From the NCBI GenBank assembly GCA_002298665.1, contig DBKW01000088.1, forward strand, positions 2,673 through 25,240: a stretch of 22,568 bases of DNA, read 5' to 3'. The stretch comes from Verrucomicrobia bacterium UBA740. GTDB taxonomy: Bacteria > Verrucomicrobiota > Kiritimatiellia > RFP12 > UBA1067. Made by a program: the position numbers and the translations under genes. Numbering within the stretch: position 1 is the first letter of the stretch; each line of letters starts with the position of its first letter. Under the pieces are notes generated by a model. It was not told the origin of the DNA and searched no databases. It saw nothing but the letters and a program-made list of their open reading frames with translations. Positions 14,523 through 21,907 of this stretch are shown in pieces.

Positions 14523-15718
14523 GAAATGGCGTGGATAAAGAGTCCCGAGCGCAGCTTGGGTTCGAACCACGTCGATTTCGGCGGCATGATCTCTCCCGCG
14601 TCGGCAATCGCCATGACTTCCTCTATCTTCACCGGCGCCATCGCGAACGCAACCGCCGCACGCCCCGAATCCACCGCCGCTTCGAGCGCCGCGTCGCCGC
14701 GGATGCCCCCGACAAACGCGATGCGCTTGTCCGTCCGCGGATCGCCGATGCCCAGAATGGGGGCCAGCAGCTTCTCCTGCAGCCAACTCGCGTCCAGCGC
14801 CTCCACCGGCGTCGCATCCGGCGGGACGTCCCACGAAAGCGTCGTCCACTTTCCGCCCAGATACATCCGGCAGGACCGCGCCCCTTCGCCCGTCCCGATC
14901 GCGAAGTTCTCGCTGACCCGGGAGAGGAACTCGTAGGGCGAAAGCCCGTTCAAATCGCGCAACAGGCGGTTGTAGGGCAGAATCCGCAATTGGCTCGCCG
15001 GGAAAATGACCGCCGGGAACCACCGGCTTTCGCCCTCGAAATTGTGCTCTTGGGCGTAGCGCGCCGCCGCGGCGCTCCGATGGTGCCCGTCCGCAATGTA
15101 CGCGACCGGGATGCGCGCGAAAAGCTCCTGCAGTTCGTCTGCCCGGCAGCTCGTAGCCGGCGCCATCTCCCAAACCGTGTGCCGCACGCCGTCTTCCGCC
15201 ACAAAATCGTAGAGCGGCGCCTCGCAGCACGTCTCCGCCACGAGTTCGTCTATCGCGCGGTCGTCCCGGTATGTCAGAAACGCCGGCCCCGTGTGCGCCC
15301 CGAGAATCTCGATGTGCCGCGTGCGGTCGTCCTCTTTGTCCTTCCGCGTCTTCTCGTGCTGCCGGATGACGTTCGAAAGGTACTCCTTCGTGTCGAACGT
15401 CGCGACGATTCCCGTCTGCGCATGCGACCCGACCGACTGGCGATACACGTAGAACTTCGGCTCCGGATCCTGCACGAGCGTGCCGTCCGCGCGCAACGCG
15501 TCAAACGCCTTGCGCGCCTGGGCGTACGCCGCCGTTGAAGCCGGATCCGTCCCCTCGGGGAGGTCTATTTCCGGACGCGACACATGCAAGAAGCTTTTCG
15601 GATTGTCTTTCGCCAAGGCACGCGCCTCCGCCGTCCCGACTACATCGTACGGAACGGCCGCGACCTGCGCCGCGTCTTGCACATTCGGCCGTATGGCCGC
15701 AAAAGGACGGATCAGCAT
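14519..15718 (-). CDS. DUF1015-family protein
   Basis: The 399-aa soluble product matches DUF1015 along its length: the MLIRPFAAIRPNVQDAAQVA start with VPYDVV, FLHVSRPEIDLPEGTD, FYVYRQSVGSHAQTGIVATF, RQHEKTRKDKEDDRTRH, IPVAYIADGHHRSAAAARYA and the C-terminal PPKSTWFEPKLRSGLF. The conserved His/Asp/Arg-rich motifs (HEKTR, DGHHR) look like an active or nucleotide-binding site. The family has no role that I can state with confidence. It starts 6 nt after the upstream LA_2272-like gene and overlaps DUF2062 by 4 nt, so the set is one operon. Confidence 0.92.
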   Translation of the reverse strand: MLIRPFAAIRPNVQDAAQVAAVPYDVVGTAEARALAKDNPKSFLHVSRPEIDLPEGTDPASTAAYAQARKAFDALRADGTLVQDPEPKFYVYRQSVGSHAQTGIVATFDTKEYLSNVIRQHEKTRKDKEDDRTRHIEILGAHTGPAFLTYRDDRAIDELVAETCCEAPLYDFVAEDGVRHTVWEMAPATSCRADELQELFARIPVAYIADGHHRSAAAARYAQEHNFEGESRWFPAVIFPASQLRILPYNRLLRDLNGLSPYEFLSRVSENFAIGTGEGARSCRMYLGGKWTTLSWDVPPDATPVEALDASWLQEKLLAPILGIGDPRTDKRIAFVGGIRGDAALEAAVDSGRAAVAFAMAPVKIEEVMAIADAGEIMPPKSTWFEPKLRSGLFIHAIS

Positions 15719-15724
15719 GGTGTG

Positions 15725-16300
15725 TCAGAATCCTATATTGACGAACGGGAAGAAACGGAATTCGGCGTCGCGGATGATGTTGATCGCGCCGATCTGGAAG
15801 CCATAGAGCTCCTCCGCGCGGTTGACGAGACCGATCTGAATGCCGCTCATCTCGCCCACCGTGTTGATTAGCGCGCACTGCACGCCGTTCAGACGCCCCG
15901 CCTCGTTCCACAAACCGACCTGCAGGCCGAACGCGTCCGCCTGCGCCGCCGTGTTGTACACACCGATCTGCATGCCCGACAGTTCGTCCTTGACATCGCT
16001 ACGCAACAGGTTGAGCTGGATGCCCTCAAAGTACTTCGAACGACCGAAAAGACCCAGATCGATTCCCGTCACGCTCTCCTGCGCCGTCGAAAACGGAATC
16101 GTCAGACGCAAGCCGACAAGATCCGGCGTCTCGGGCCATTCGCCCGCCGCGAAGAAAAGCGGCCAGGCGACTTCCTTCGGACGCGGCGCCTCGAGCGCCG
16201 CCTCGCGGTCTGCTTCCGCGTTTTCAACCAGTGCGGCGTCCGCCGCCGAAACCGCAGCGGACATCACCCCGGCAAAGAGCCCCAGCATCAACTTCTTCAT
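15725..16300 (-). CDS. Secreted LA_2272-like surface-repeat protein
   Basis: The 191-aa product has a signal peptide (MKKLMLGLFAGVMSAAVSAA, cleavage near residue 20). The mature part is dominated by imperfect ~20-residue repeats of the pattern G-hydrophobic-Q-hydrophobic-G-L-hydrophobic-N. Examples are LSGMQIGVYNTAAQADAFGL, QVGLWNEAGRLNGVQCALIN, MSGIQIGLVNRAEELYGFQI and GAINIIRD. This matches the LA_2272 surface-repeat family, whose regular repeats probably form a beta-solenoid or beta-barrel-like structure. It ends FRFFPFVNIGF, an outer-membrane-protein-like aromatic C-terminus. AGAGAGGA precedes the ATG, and a strong promoter lies 35 nt upstream. Function unknown. It heads the DUF1015-DUF2062-metY operon. 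Confidence 0.8.
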   Translation of the reverse strand: MKKLMLGLFAGVMSAAVSAADAALVENAEADREAALEAPRPKEVAWPLFFAAGEWPETPDLVGLRLTIPFSTAQESVTGIDLGLFGRSKYFEGIQLNLLRSDVKDELSGMQIGVYNTAAQADAFGLQVGLWNEAGRLNGVQCALINTVGEMSGIQIGLVNRAEELYGFQIGAINIIRDAEFRFFPFVNIGF

Positions 16301-16335
16301 CGTTTGATTCCTCTCTTACTTTACTTATACGCTAC

Positions 16336-16364
16336 ATTATACGATTTTAGGGTTCGTTTGGCAA
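16336..16364 (-). promoter_or_regulatory. Promoter of the LA_2272-DUF1015-DUF2062-metY operon
   Basis: TTGCCA (16359-16364), a 17-nt spacer and exact TATAAT (16336-16341) on the minus strand. The predicted leader is about 28 nt and has a Shine-Dalgarno sequence. It lies just downstream of the icd stop, separating icd from the next unit. Confidence 0.8.
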
Positions 16365-16381
16365 GCGCGAGATGCACCCCC

Positions 16382-17605
16382 TCACATCGCCTGCGCGAGC
16401 GCCGCGGCGAATTCCGAACACTTGACTTCCTTGGCGCCTTCCATCTGGCGCGCGAAATCGTACGTGACCGTCTTCTCGGCGATGACCTTGTCCATCGCCG
16501 CGATGACGAGATCCGCCGCTTCGTTCCAGCCCAGATGCCGCAGCATCATCTCGCCCGAAAGAATCAGCGACCCCGGGTTCACCTTGTCCAGCCCCGCATA
16601 CTTCGGCGCCGTGCCGTGCGTCGCCTCGAAAACCGCCACGCCCGTCTGGTAGTTGATGTTCGCCCCCGGCGCGATGCCGATGCCGCCCACCGTCGCCGCG
16701 AGCGCGTCCGAAACGTAGTCGCCGTTCAGGTTGAGCGTCGCGATCACGTCGTATTCCGCCGGACGCGTCAGGATCTGCTGCAGGAACGCGTCGCAAATGC
16801 AGTCCTTCACCACGATCTCCCGCCCCGTCTTCGGATTCTTGAAGCTGCGCCACGGACCCTTGTCGATCAGCTGCGCCCCGTACTCCCGCGTCGCCAGGGC
16901 GTACCCCCAATCGCGGAACGCCCCTTCGGTGAACTTCTGGATGTTCCCCTTGTGGACCAGCGTGACCGACTTGCGGTCGTTGGCGATTGCGTACTCGAGC
17001 GCCGCGCGCACCAGCCGCTCCGTCCCCTCCTGCGACACCGGCTTGATGCCGATCGACGAGGTGTTCGGGAAGCGGATCTTCGTGACGCCCATCTCGCCCA
17101 GCAGAAACGCCTTGACCTTCTCCACCTCGGGCGTCCCGTTCATCCACTCGATGCCCGCGTAGATGTCCTCCGTGTTCTCGCGGAAGATCACCATGTCCGT
17201 CAATTCCGGACGCTTCACCGGCGAAGGCACCCCCTTGAAGTACCGCACCGGCCGCAGGCACACGTACAGATCCAGCTCCTGGCGCATCGCCACGTTGATG
17301 GACCGTATGCCGCCCCCGACCGGCGTCGTCAGCGGACCTTTGATGGACACGATGTAGTCGCGGCACGCCTCCAGCGTCTCCACCGGCAGCCACTCGCCCG
17401 TCTGCTTGAACGCCTTCTCGCCGGCGAACACTTCCTTCCAGGCGATCGCCCGGGCGCCCCCGTAGGCCTTCTCAACCGCCGCGTTGAGCACCAATTGTGC
17501 CGCGCGCGTGATGTCGGGACCGATCCCGTCGCCCTCGATGTACGGAATGACCGGATTCGCGGGAACAACGAGTTTCCCGTCCTTCAATGAAATCTTTTCG
17601 CTCAT
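16382..17605 (-). CDS. icd: NADP-dependent isocitrate dehydrogenase
   Basis: The 407-aa product is a bacterial type I isocitrate dehydrogenase, oxidising isocitrate to 2-oxoglutarate with CO2 release. Visible motifs: IPYIEGDGIGPDITRAAQLV, IKGPLTTPVGGGIRSINVAM then RQELDLYVCLRPV, FRENTEDIYAGIEW, VHKGNIQKFTEGAFRDWGYA, ATLNLNGDYVSDALAATVGG and FEATHGTAPKYAGLDKVNPG. The Lys-Tyr of HGTAPKYAG is the NADP-preferring signature seen in E. coli Icd. GGGIRSINV contains the Ser that is phosphorylated in E. coli, but no kinase gene is here. The ATG at 17605 lies 7 nt after a perfect TATAAT with no Shine-Dalgarno sequence, suggesting a leaderless mRNA. It appears to be monocistronic. Confidence 0.97.
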   Translation of the reverse strand: MSEKISLKDGKLVVPANPVIPYIEGDGIGPDITRAAQLVLNAAVEKAYGGARAIAWKEVFAGEKAFKQTGEWLPVETLEACRDYIVSIKGPLTTPVGGGIRSINVAMRQELDLYVCLRPVRYFKGVPSPVKRPELTDMVIFRENTEDIYAGIEWMNGTPEVEKVKAFLLGEMGVTKIRFPNTSSIGIKPVSQEGTERLVRAALEYAIANDRKSVTLVHKGNIQKFTEGAFRDWGYALATREYGAQLIDKGPWRSFKNPKTGREIVVKDCICDAFLQQILTRPAEYDVIATLNLNGDYVSDALAATVGGIGIAPGANINYQTGVAVFEATHGTAPKYAGLDKVNPGSLILSGEMMLRHLGWNEAADLVIAAMDKVIAEKTVTYDFARQMEGAKEVKCSEFAAALAQAM

Positions 17606-17612
17606 GCCTTAC

Positions 17613-17641
17613 ATTATACCAAAAATCGGCGCGCTTGTGAC
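17613..17641 (-). promoter_or_regulatory. icd promoter, positioned for a leaderless transcript
   Basis: GTCACA (17636-17641), a 17-nt spacer ending TTTTTGG, and TATAAT (17613-17618) on the minus strand. Seven bases separate the -10 from the icd ATG. The -10 context TTTTTGGTATAAT is identical to that of fmt. Confidence 0.65.
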
Positions 17642-17690
17642 CCCACATCCTGCATTTGTCTCCGGACTACCCCTCCCGCGCGAAATACGG

Positions 17691-17696
17691 TATAAT
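17691..17696 (+). promoter_or_regulatory. -10 element of ogt, positioned for a leaderless transcript
   Basis: An exact TATAAT ends 6 nt before the ogt ATG, and nothing like a Shine-Dalgarno sequence fits between. The -35 region (TACCCC at the 17-nt position) is weak. Transcription starting 7 nt downstream would begin at the ATG itself. Confidence 0.55.
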
Positions 17697-17702
17697 AACC
17701 CC

Positions 17703-18197
17703 ATGGATTATTTTACGCACTACCGCTCGCCCCTCGGGCTCCTGACCCTGTCCGCGACCGACACGCACCTGACCGGACTTTGGTTCGACGGCCAGAAACA
17801 CACCCCGCCCGCGCCTCCGCCGGACGCCGCCCGGACCGTCTTCGCCCAGACCCGTCGCTGGCTCGACGCCTACTTCGCCGGACGCGTCCCCGGCTTCACA
17901 CCGCCCCTCCTGCTCCGCGGCACCCCCTTCCAGCAATCCGTCTGGAAACTCCTTCTGGCGATCCCCTTCGGTCAAACGTGCACCTACGGCACACTCGCCG
18001 CCGAAATCGCCGCGGTAATCGCCGCGCCCCGCATGTCCGCACAGGCTGTCGGCGGTGCCGTCGCGCGCAACCCTGTGTCCATCATCGTCCCCTGCCACCG
18101 CGTCGTCGGCGCGCACGGCGAACTGACCGGCTATGCGGGCGGACTCGAACGCAAACGCGCCCTGCTCGCGCTCGAAAACGCCGCTCTCCGCGCATGA
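17703..18197 (+). CDS. ogt: Methylated-DNA-protein-cysteine methyltransferase (O6-alkylguanine repair)
   Basis: The 164-aa product is a stand-alone O6-methylguanine-DNA methyltransferase that transfers the alkyl group to its own Cys. The active site IIVPCHRVVG (Cys at about residue 131) is intact. It is preceded by RGTPFQQSVWKLLLAIPFGQ then TCTYGTLAAEIA, the DNA-binding helix-turn-helix, and AQAVGGAVARNPVS. The N-terminal part (MDYFTHYRSPLGLLTLSATD) matches the usual Ogt start. The C-terminus GYAGGLERKRALLALE is typical. Length is normal for Ogt (E. coli 171 aa). There is no Ada-type regulatory domain and no neighbouring ada or alkA. The -10 lies immediately upstream, so a leaderless message is likely. 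It converges on oadB with a shared hairpin. Confidence 0.95.
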   Translation: MDYFTHYRSPLGLLTLSATDTHLTGLWFDGQKHTPPAPPPDAARTVFAQTRRWLDAYFAGRVPGFTPPLLLRGTPFQQSVWKLLLAIPFGQTCTYGTLAAEIAAVIAAPRMSAQAVGGAVARNPVSIIVPCHRVVGAHGELTGYAGGLERKRALLALENAALRA

Positions 18198-18200
18198 AAA

Positions 18201-18241
18201 ACGGAACGGGCGCGCCTTCCGCGCACCCGTCCACGTTCCGT
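18201..18241. terminator. Convergent hairpin between ogt and oadB
   Basis: ACGGAACG (18201-18208) pairs with CGTTCCGT (18234-18241), an 8-bp perfect stem. The interior contains a further GC-rich pairing (GCGCG with CGCGC around 18211-18224). It sits between the ogt stop and the oadB stop. It is preceded by AAAAA on the plus strand, which gives U's after the stem for transcripts arriving from oadB. Confidence 0.75.
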
Positions 18242-18255
18242 CTCGTCTGGAAGAC

Positions 18256-19776
18256 TTACTTGCAGAGCGTATAGAGAACGCCCGCGACGACCGCCGAACC
18301 GATGACGCCCGACACGTTCGGGCCCATCGCCTGCATGAGGATGAAGTTCGTCGGATTCTCCGAGAGCGACACCTTGTTCGACACGCGCGCGGCCATCGGA
18401 ACCGCCGATACGCCGGCCGAGCCGATGAGCGGGTTGACCTTGTCCTTCGAGAAGACGTTCATCAGCTTCGCCATCAGAACGCCCGCCGCCGTGCCCACGC
18501 AGAACGCGACAAGACCGAGCGCGAGAATGCCCAGCGTCGTGCCCGAGAGGAACTTCTCGCACGCGAGCTTCGAGCCGACCGACAGACCCAACATGATCGT
18601 CACGATGTTGATGAGCGCGTTGCTCATCGTGTCGGCGATACGCGAAACCGACGGACCCACCTCGCGCGCCAGGTTGCCGATCATGAGCGCGCCGATCAGC
18701 GGCACCGCCGAAGGCAGCAGGAACGCGCACAGCAGAAGCACGATCAGCGGGAAGCAGATCTTCTCGATCTTCTTCACCGGACGCAGCGCCGGCATGCGGA
18801 TGAGACGCTCTTCCTTCGTCGTCAGCGCCTTCATGATCGGCGGCTGGATGATCGGCACGAGCGCCATGTACGAGTAGGCCGCCACCGCAATCGCGCCCAG
18901 AAGCTCCGGCGCCAACCGGCTCGTCAGCCAGATCGCCGTCGGACCGTCCGCGCCGCCGATGATGCCGATCGAGGCCGCCGCCTTGAGCGGATCGCACCCG
19001 AAGAAGTCCGACCCGAAGATCGCCGCCAGCCCCAGCGCGCCGAAGAGCGCGAAGAAGATGCCGAACTGCGCCGCCGCGCCGAGAAGCGCCGTCTTCGGGT
19101 TCGCGATCAGCGGACCGAAGTCCGTCATCGCCCCGACGCCCATGAAGATCATGATCGGGAAGACGCCCGTGTCGATGCCGAACTTGAAGAAGTAGTAGAG
19201 GAAGCCACCCGGCTCGATCACGCCGCCCGTCATGAGCGGAATGCCCGAGGCGAGGAAGGTGACCACCCCGTCGTGCATCATCGCCGGCGCCGTGATGCCC
19301 GTGAGCGGGCAGTTCGCCAAAAGTCCGCCGAAACCGATCGGCAACAGCAGAAGCGGCTCGAACCCTTTCACGATCGCCAGGTACAGCAGGACGAGGCAGA
19401 TCGGGATCATGATGAACTGCCCCAGGCCGTACGGCATGTTGAAGAGCGTCTTGACCGCGTGCCCCTCGACGAAGTTGCCCCCATCGTCGAAGTAGCCGCC
19501 GTGCCAGTTGCCGTCCTTGTCGACGTAGCCGTTCGGCGTCTTGTACCCCGATGCCGGATCGTGCGGATCCTTCCCGACCATCTCGTTGACCGTGACGCGG
19601 TCCTTCTCGGCGAAATTGCCCGTGATGTAGGCGGGCGCCTCCTTCTTCAGGAAGCCCGAAATGCCCGTGTCCGCGGAGAGGTTCTCCACACGCGCCGCCG
19701 TCGTCTTCCAGTCCCCGTCCGCCTGGGCGCCGAACGCACAGGCGGCGAGGAGAAGAGCCGTCAGAATTTTCTTCAT
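18256..19776 (-). CDS. oadB: Sodium-pumping decarboxylase beta subunit (OadB family) with an N-terminal extension
   Basis: The 506-aa product is the membrane subunit that decarboxylates carboxybiotin and exports Na+. The core runs from about residue 115 (FIMIPICLVLLYLAIVKGFE then PLLLLPIGFGGLLAN) through FPIMIFMGVGAMTDFGPLIA and SIGIIGGADGPTAIW (the essential Asp at about 277) to NPLIGSAGVSAVPMAARVSN and QAMGPNVSGVIGSAV. Typical OadB is about 430 aa. This protein carries about 100 extra N-terminal residues: a signal-peptide-like start (MKKILTALLLAACAFGAQA) and a hydrophilic segment with a Gly/Tyr/Trp/Asp-rich patch (GYVDKDGNWHGGYFDDGGNF). AAGGAG 10-15 nt upstream supports this start. Last gene of the hisI-oadGAB operon. 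Oxaloacetate is the likeliest substrate, but related decarboxylases use methylmalonyl- or glutaconyl-CoA. Confidence 0.93.
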   Translation of the reverse strand: MKKILTALLLAACAFGAQADGDWKTTAARVENLSADTGISGFLKKEAPAYITGNFAEKDRVTVNEMVGKDPHDPASGYKTPNGYVDKDGNWHGGYFDDGGNFVEGHAVKTLFNMPYGLGQFIMIPICLVLLYLAIVKGFEPLLLLPIGFGGLLANCPLTGITAPAMMHDGVVTFLASGIPLMTGGVIEPGGFLYYFFKFGIDTGVFPIMIFMGVGAMTDFGPLIANPKTALLGAAAQFGIFFALFGALGLAAIFGSDFFGCDPLKAAASIGIIGGADGPTAIWLTSRLAPELLGAIAVAAYSYMALVPIIQPPIMKALTTKEERLIRMPALRPVKKIEKICFPLIVLLLCAFLLPSAVPLIGALMIGNLAREVGPSVSRIADTMSNALINIVTIMLGLSVGSKLACEKFLSGTTLGILALGLVAFCVGTAAGVLMAKLMNVFSKDKVNPLIGSAGVSAVPMAARVSNKVSLSENPTNFILMQAMGPNVSGVIGSAVVAGVLYTLCK

Positions 19777-19801
19777 TGTCTCTTTGCTCCTTCGAGGTGG
19801 A

Positions 19802-21592
19802 TTAGGCGATCACCGCCAGGACATCGTCCGTCGCGACCTTGTCCGTCGGCGCCACGTTGACCGTGACCGTACCGTCGCACGGCGCGGTGATGGGCGTTTC
19901 CATCTTCATGACGTCCATGACGAGGATTTCGTCGCCCTTCGAGACCTTCGTGCCGCTCGGCGTGGTGATGCGCAGGACCGAACCCGGGACCGGCGCCTTG
20001 ACTTCCGTGCCGCCCGCCGGAGCCGCCGCCGCAGGAGCCGCGGCCTTGATGCCCGCCTCGGCCTTGAAGCTGACCGGCTTGCCGTTGACGACCGCCTGGC
20101 CGTCGCCCTTGATCTCCACGCCGTACGCCTTGCCGTTGATCGTGACCGTGACCGGACCGCCCTTGCCCGCCGGCTTGGCGTCTTCCGCGAAACGGCAGCC
20201 CATCGGACCCTTGCCCTGGAGGAAGAGGATGCCCTTCTCCTTGCACGAGGCGGCGATGAACACGTTCTCGTCGGTGATCGGCAGGTTCGCGTCCTTGAGC
20301 ATCTGCTCGGCCGCCTTGCGCCCCTTGTGCGGGTCGGCGTCGTTGAGCTCCAGAACCGTCTTCGTCGTCGGCGCGAGCTTCATGAACTCGGAAGCCTTCT
20401 TCACGATTTCCGCGTCCGGCGCGACCGGCGTCTTGCCGAAGTACCCCAGGACCATCTTCGCGTAGCCCGGCGCGAACTTCTTGAACTTGCCGAACATCAC
20501 GTTCTGGATGGCCTGCTGCGCGTAGAACTGCGAAACCGGCGTGACGGACGTGCCGAAGCCGCCCAGGCGCACGCAGTCGTACATCTCGGCGATCATGTCG
20601 TCGTACTTGTCCATCATGTTGTTGTCGCGCAGCATCTGCGTGTTGGCCGTCAGCGCGCCGCCCGGCATCGGGCTCCACACGATCTGCGGGTTCACGTTCA
20701 TCGCTTCCGGCGGGAGGAAGTACTTCTTCATCGCGTCCTTGAACGCATCCTCAGCCTTCTTGATCTTGTTGATGTCGAAGTCGAACCCGAAGTCCGGGTC
20801 GCCGTCCAGGCAGTGCCACATCGTGATGATGTCCGGCTGGCACGTGCCGCCGCTCATCGGCGCCAGCGAAAGGTCGATGCCGTTCGCCCCGCCCTTCAGC
20901 GCCGCCAGATAGCACGACACGCCGTTGCCCGCCGTCTCGTGCGTGTGGAACTGGATGTGGATCTTGTCGCCCAGAAGCTTGCGCGCGGCCTTCATCGTCT
21001 CGTACACCGTGCGCGGCGTCGACGTGCCCGAGGCGTCCTTGAAGCACACCCGGTCGAACGGAATCCCCGAATCCATGATCTTGCGCAGACGGTCCGCGTA
21101 GAACGCCGGCGTGTGCGTGCCCTGGTTGTCGATCCCGGGCGGCAGGCCCATCATCGTCACCACCACTTCGTGCTTCAGCCCCGCGTCGTGGATGCACTGG
21201 CCGGACCACTTCAGGTTGTTCACGTCGTTGAGCGCGTCGAAGTTGCGGATCGAGCTCATGCCGTGCTTCTTGAACAGCTGCGCGTGCAGCTTGATCATGT
21301 CCGACGGCTGCGACTCGAGTCCCACCACGTTCACGCCGCGCGAAAGCGTCTGCAAATCCGCCTCCGGCGCCGCCTGGCGGAACTTGTCCATCACCTCGAA
21401 CGCGTCTTCCTGACAATAGAAATAGCAGCTCTGGAAACGCGCGCCGCCGCCCGCTTCGAACCACCGCACGCCCGCGTCGTACGCCTCCGCCACGCAGGGC
21501 AGGAAATCCTTCGAGAGAACGCGCGCGCCGATGACCGACTGGAATCCGTCGCGGAACGCCGTCAACATGTACTTTACCGTCTTCTTTGCCAT
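19802..21592 (-). CDS. oadA: Oxaloacetate decarboxylase-type alpha subunit: carboxyltransferase plus biotinyl domain
   Basis: The 596-aa product holds the carboxyltransferase domain and a C-terminal biotin carrier. Domain 1 shows TAFRDGFQSVIGARVLSKDF, a conserved-Lys segment CFKDASGTSTPRTVYET, the metal-binding pair in FHTHETAGNG, and LAPMSGGTCQPDIITM. A linker rich in Ala/Pro follows a small beta domain (VTVTINGKAYGVEIKGDGQA). The biotin site is EILVMDVMKMET with Lys at about residue 563. The first motif reads RDGFQS where RD-x-HQS is usual, and EAGGGARFQSCYFYCQED differs from the usual EVWGGATFDAC, so this is a divergent branch. I chose the ATG at 21592 (MAKKTVKYML), which matches family starts, over one 33 nt upstream. 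Gaps are 53 nt to oadG and 25 nt to oadB. Confidence 0.93.
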   Translation of the reverse strand: MAKKTVKYMLTAFRDGFQSVIGARVLSKDFLPCVAEAYDAGVRWFEAGGGARFQSCYFYCQEDAFEVMDKFRQAAPEADLQTLSRGVNVVGLESQPSDMIKLHAQLFKKHGMSSIRNFDALNDVNNLKWSGQCIHDAGLKHEVVVTMMGLPPGIDNQGTHTPAFYADRLRKIMDSGIPFDRVCFKDASGTSTPRTVYETMKAARKLLGDKIHIQFHTHETAGNGVSCYLAALKGGANGIDLSLAPMSGGTCQPDIITMWHCLDGDPDFGFDFDINKIKKAEDAFKDAMKKYFLPPEAMNVNPQIVWSPMPGGALTANTQMLRDNNMMDKYDDMIAEMYDCVRLGGFGTSVTPVSQFYAQQAIQNVMFGKFKKFAPGYAKMVLGYFGKTPVAPDAEIVKKASEFMKLAPTTKTVLELNDADPHKGRKAAEQMLKDANLPITDENVFIAASCKEKGILFLQGKGPMGCRFAEDAKPAGKGGPVTVTINGKAYGVEIKGDGQAVVNGKPVSFKAEAGIKAAAPAAAAPAGGTEVKAPVPGSVLRITTPSGTKVSKGDEILVMDVMKMETPITAPCDGTVTVNVAPTDKVATDDVLAVIA

Positions 21593-21645
21593 TTTCGTAT
21601 TCTTTCTTCTTTTTACTGTTTGCAAACCCTTTTCGCCCGCCGCGC

Positions 21646-21867
21646 TCAGCCGCGCGCAATCGCGATCGCCAGCGCGATGTTCGCCTCGTCGTCCGACGCC
21701 GCCTTCGGGGCCGGCTTCTTCTTCGGCGCGTCTTCCGGAAGGATGTGGTCGAAGCGGCCAATCTCCTTCATCGTGAATTTGGTGACAAGAATGAGCACCG
21801 TCAAAAAGATGTAGACGATGCCCATTCCGGCTATCAATAGGACGAGTCCCTGTCCGAGAACTGCCAT
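21646..21867 (-). CDS. oadG: Sodium-pumping decarboxylase gamma subunit (OadG family)
   Basis: The 73-aa product has one N-terminal membrane helix (GQGLVLLIAGMGIVYIFLTV then LILVTKF), a charged Pro/Lys-rich linker (PEDAPKKKPAPKA) and the conserved C-terminal SDDEANIALAIAIARG typical of OadG. The gamma subunit holds the alpha and beta subunits together at the membrane. I used the ATG at 21867: it opens directly into the helix and AAGGAAA lies about 8 nt upstream. The gene order G-A-B is the standard order for this pump. Confidence 0.9.
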   Translation of the reverse strand: MAVLGQGLVLLIAGMGIVYIFLTVLILVTKFTMKEIGRFDHILPEDAPKKKPAPKAASDDEANIALAIAIARG

Positions 21868-21907
21868 TTTATGTTTTCCTTGTTTAGTTGTTTCTGGTTT
21901 CCAAATC

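Noticed and set aside
18133..19860. 575-aa plus-strand open frame
   Set aside because: Antisense to oadB and starts inside ogt; Arg/Asp/His-dominated with no domain pattern.
19661..21814. 717-aa plus-strand open frame
   Set aside because: Antisense to oadB/oadA/oadG; extremely Arg/Val/Leu/His-rich composition, typical of a shadow frame opposite GC-rich coding DNA.
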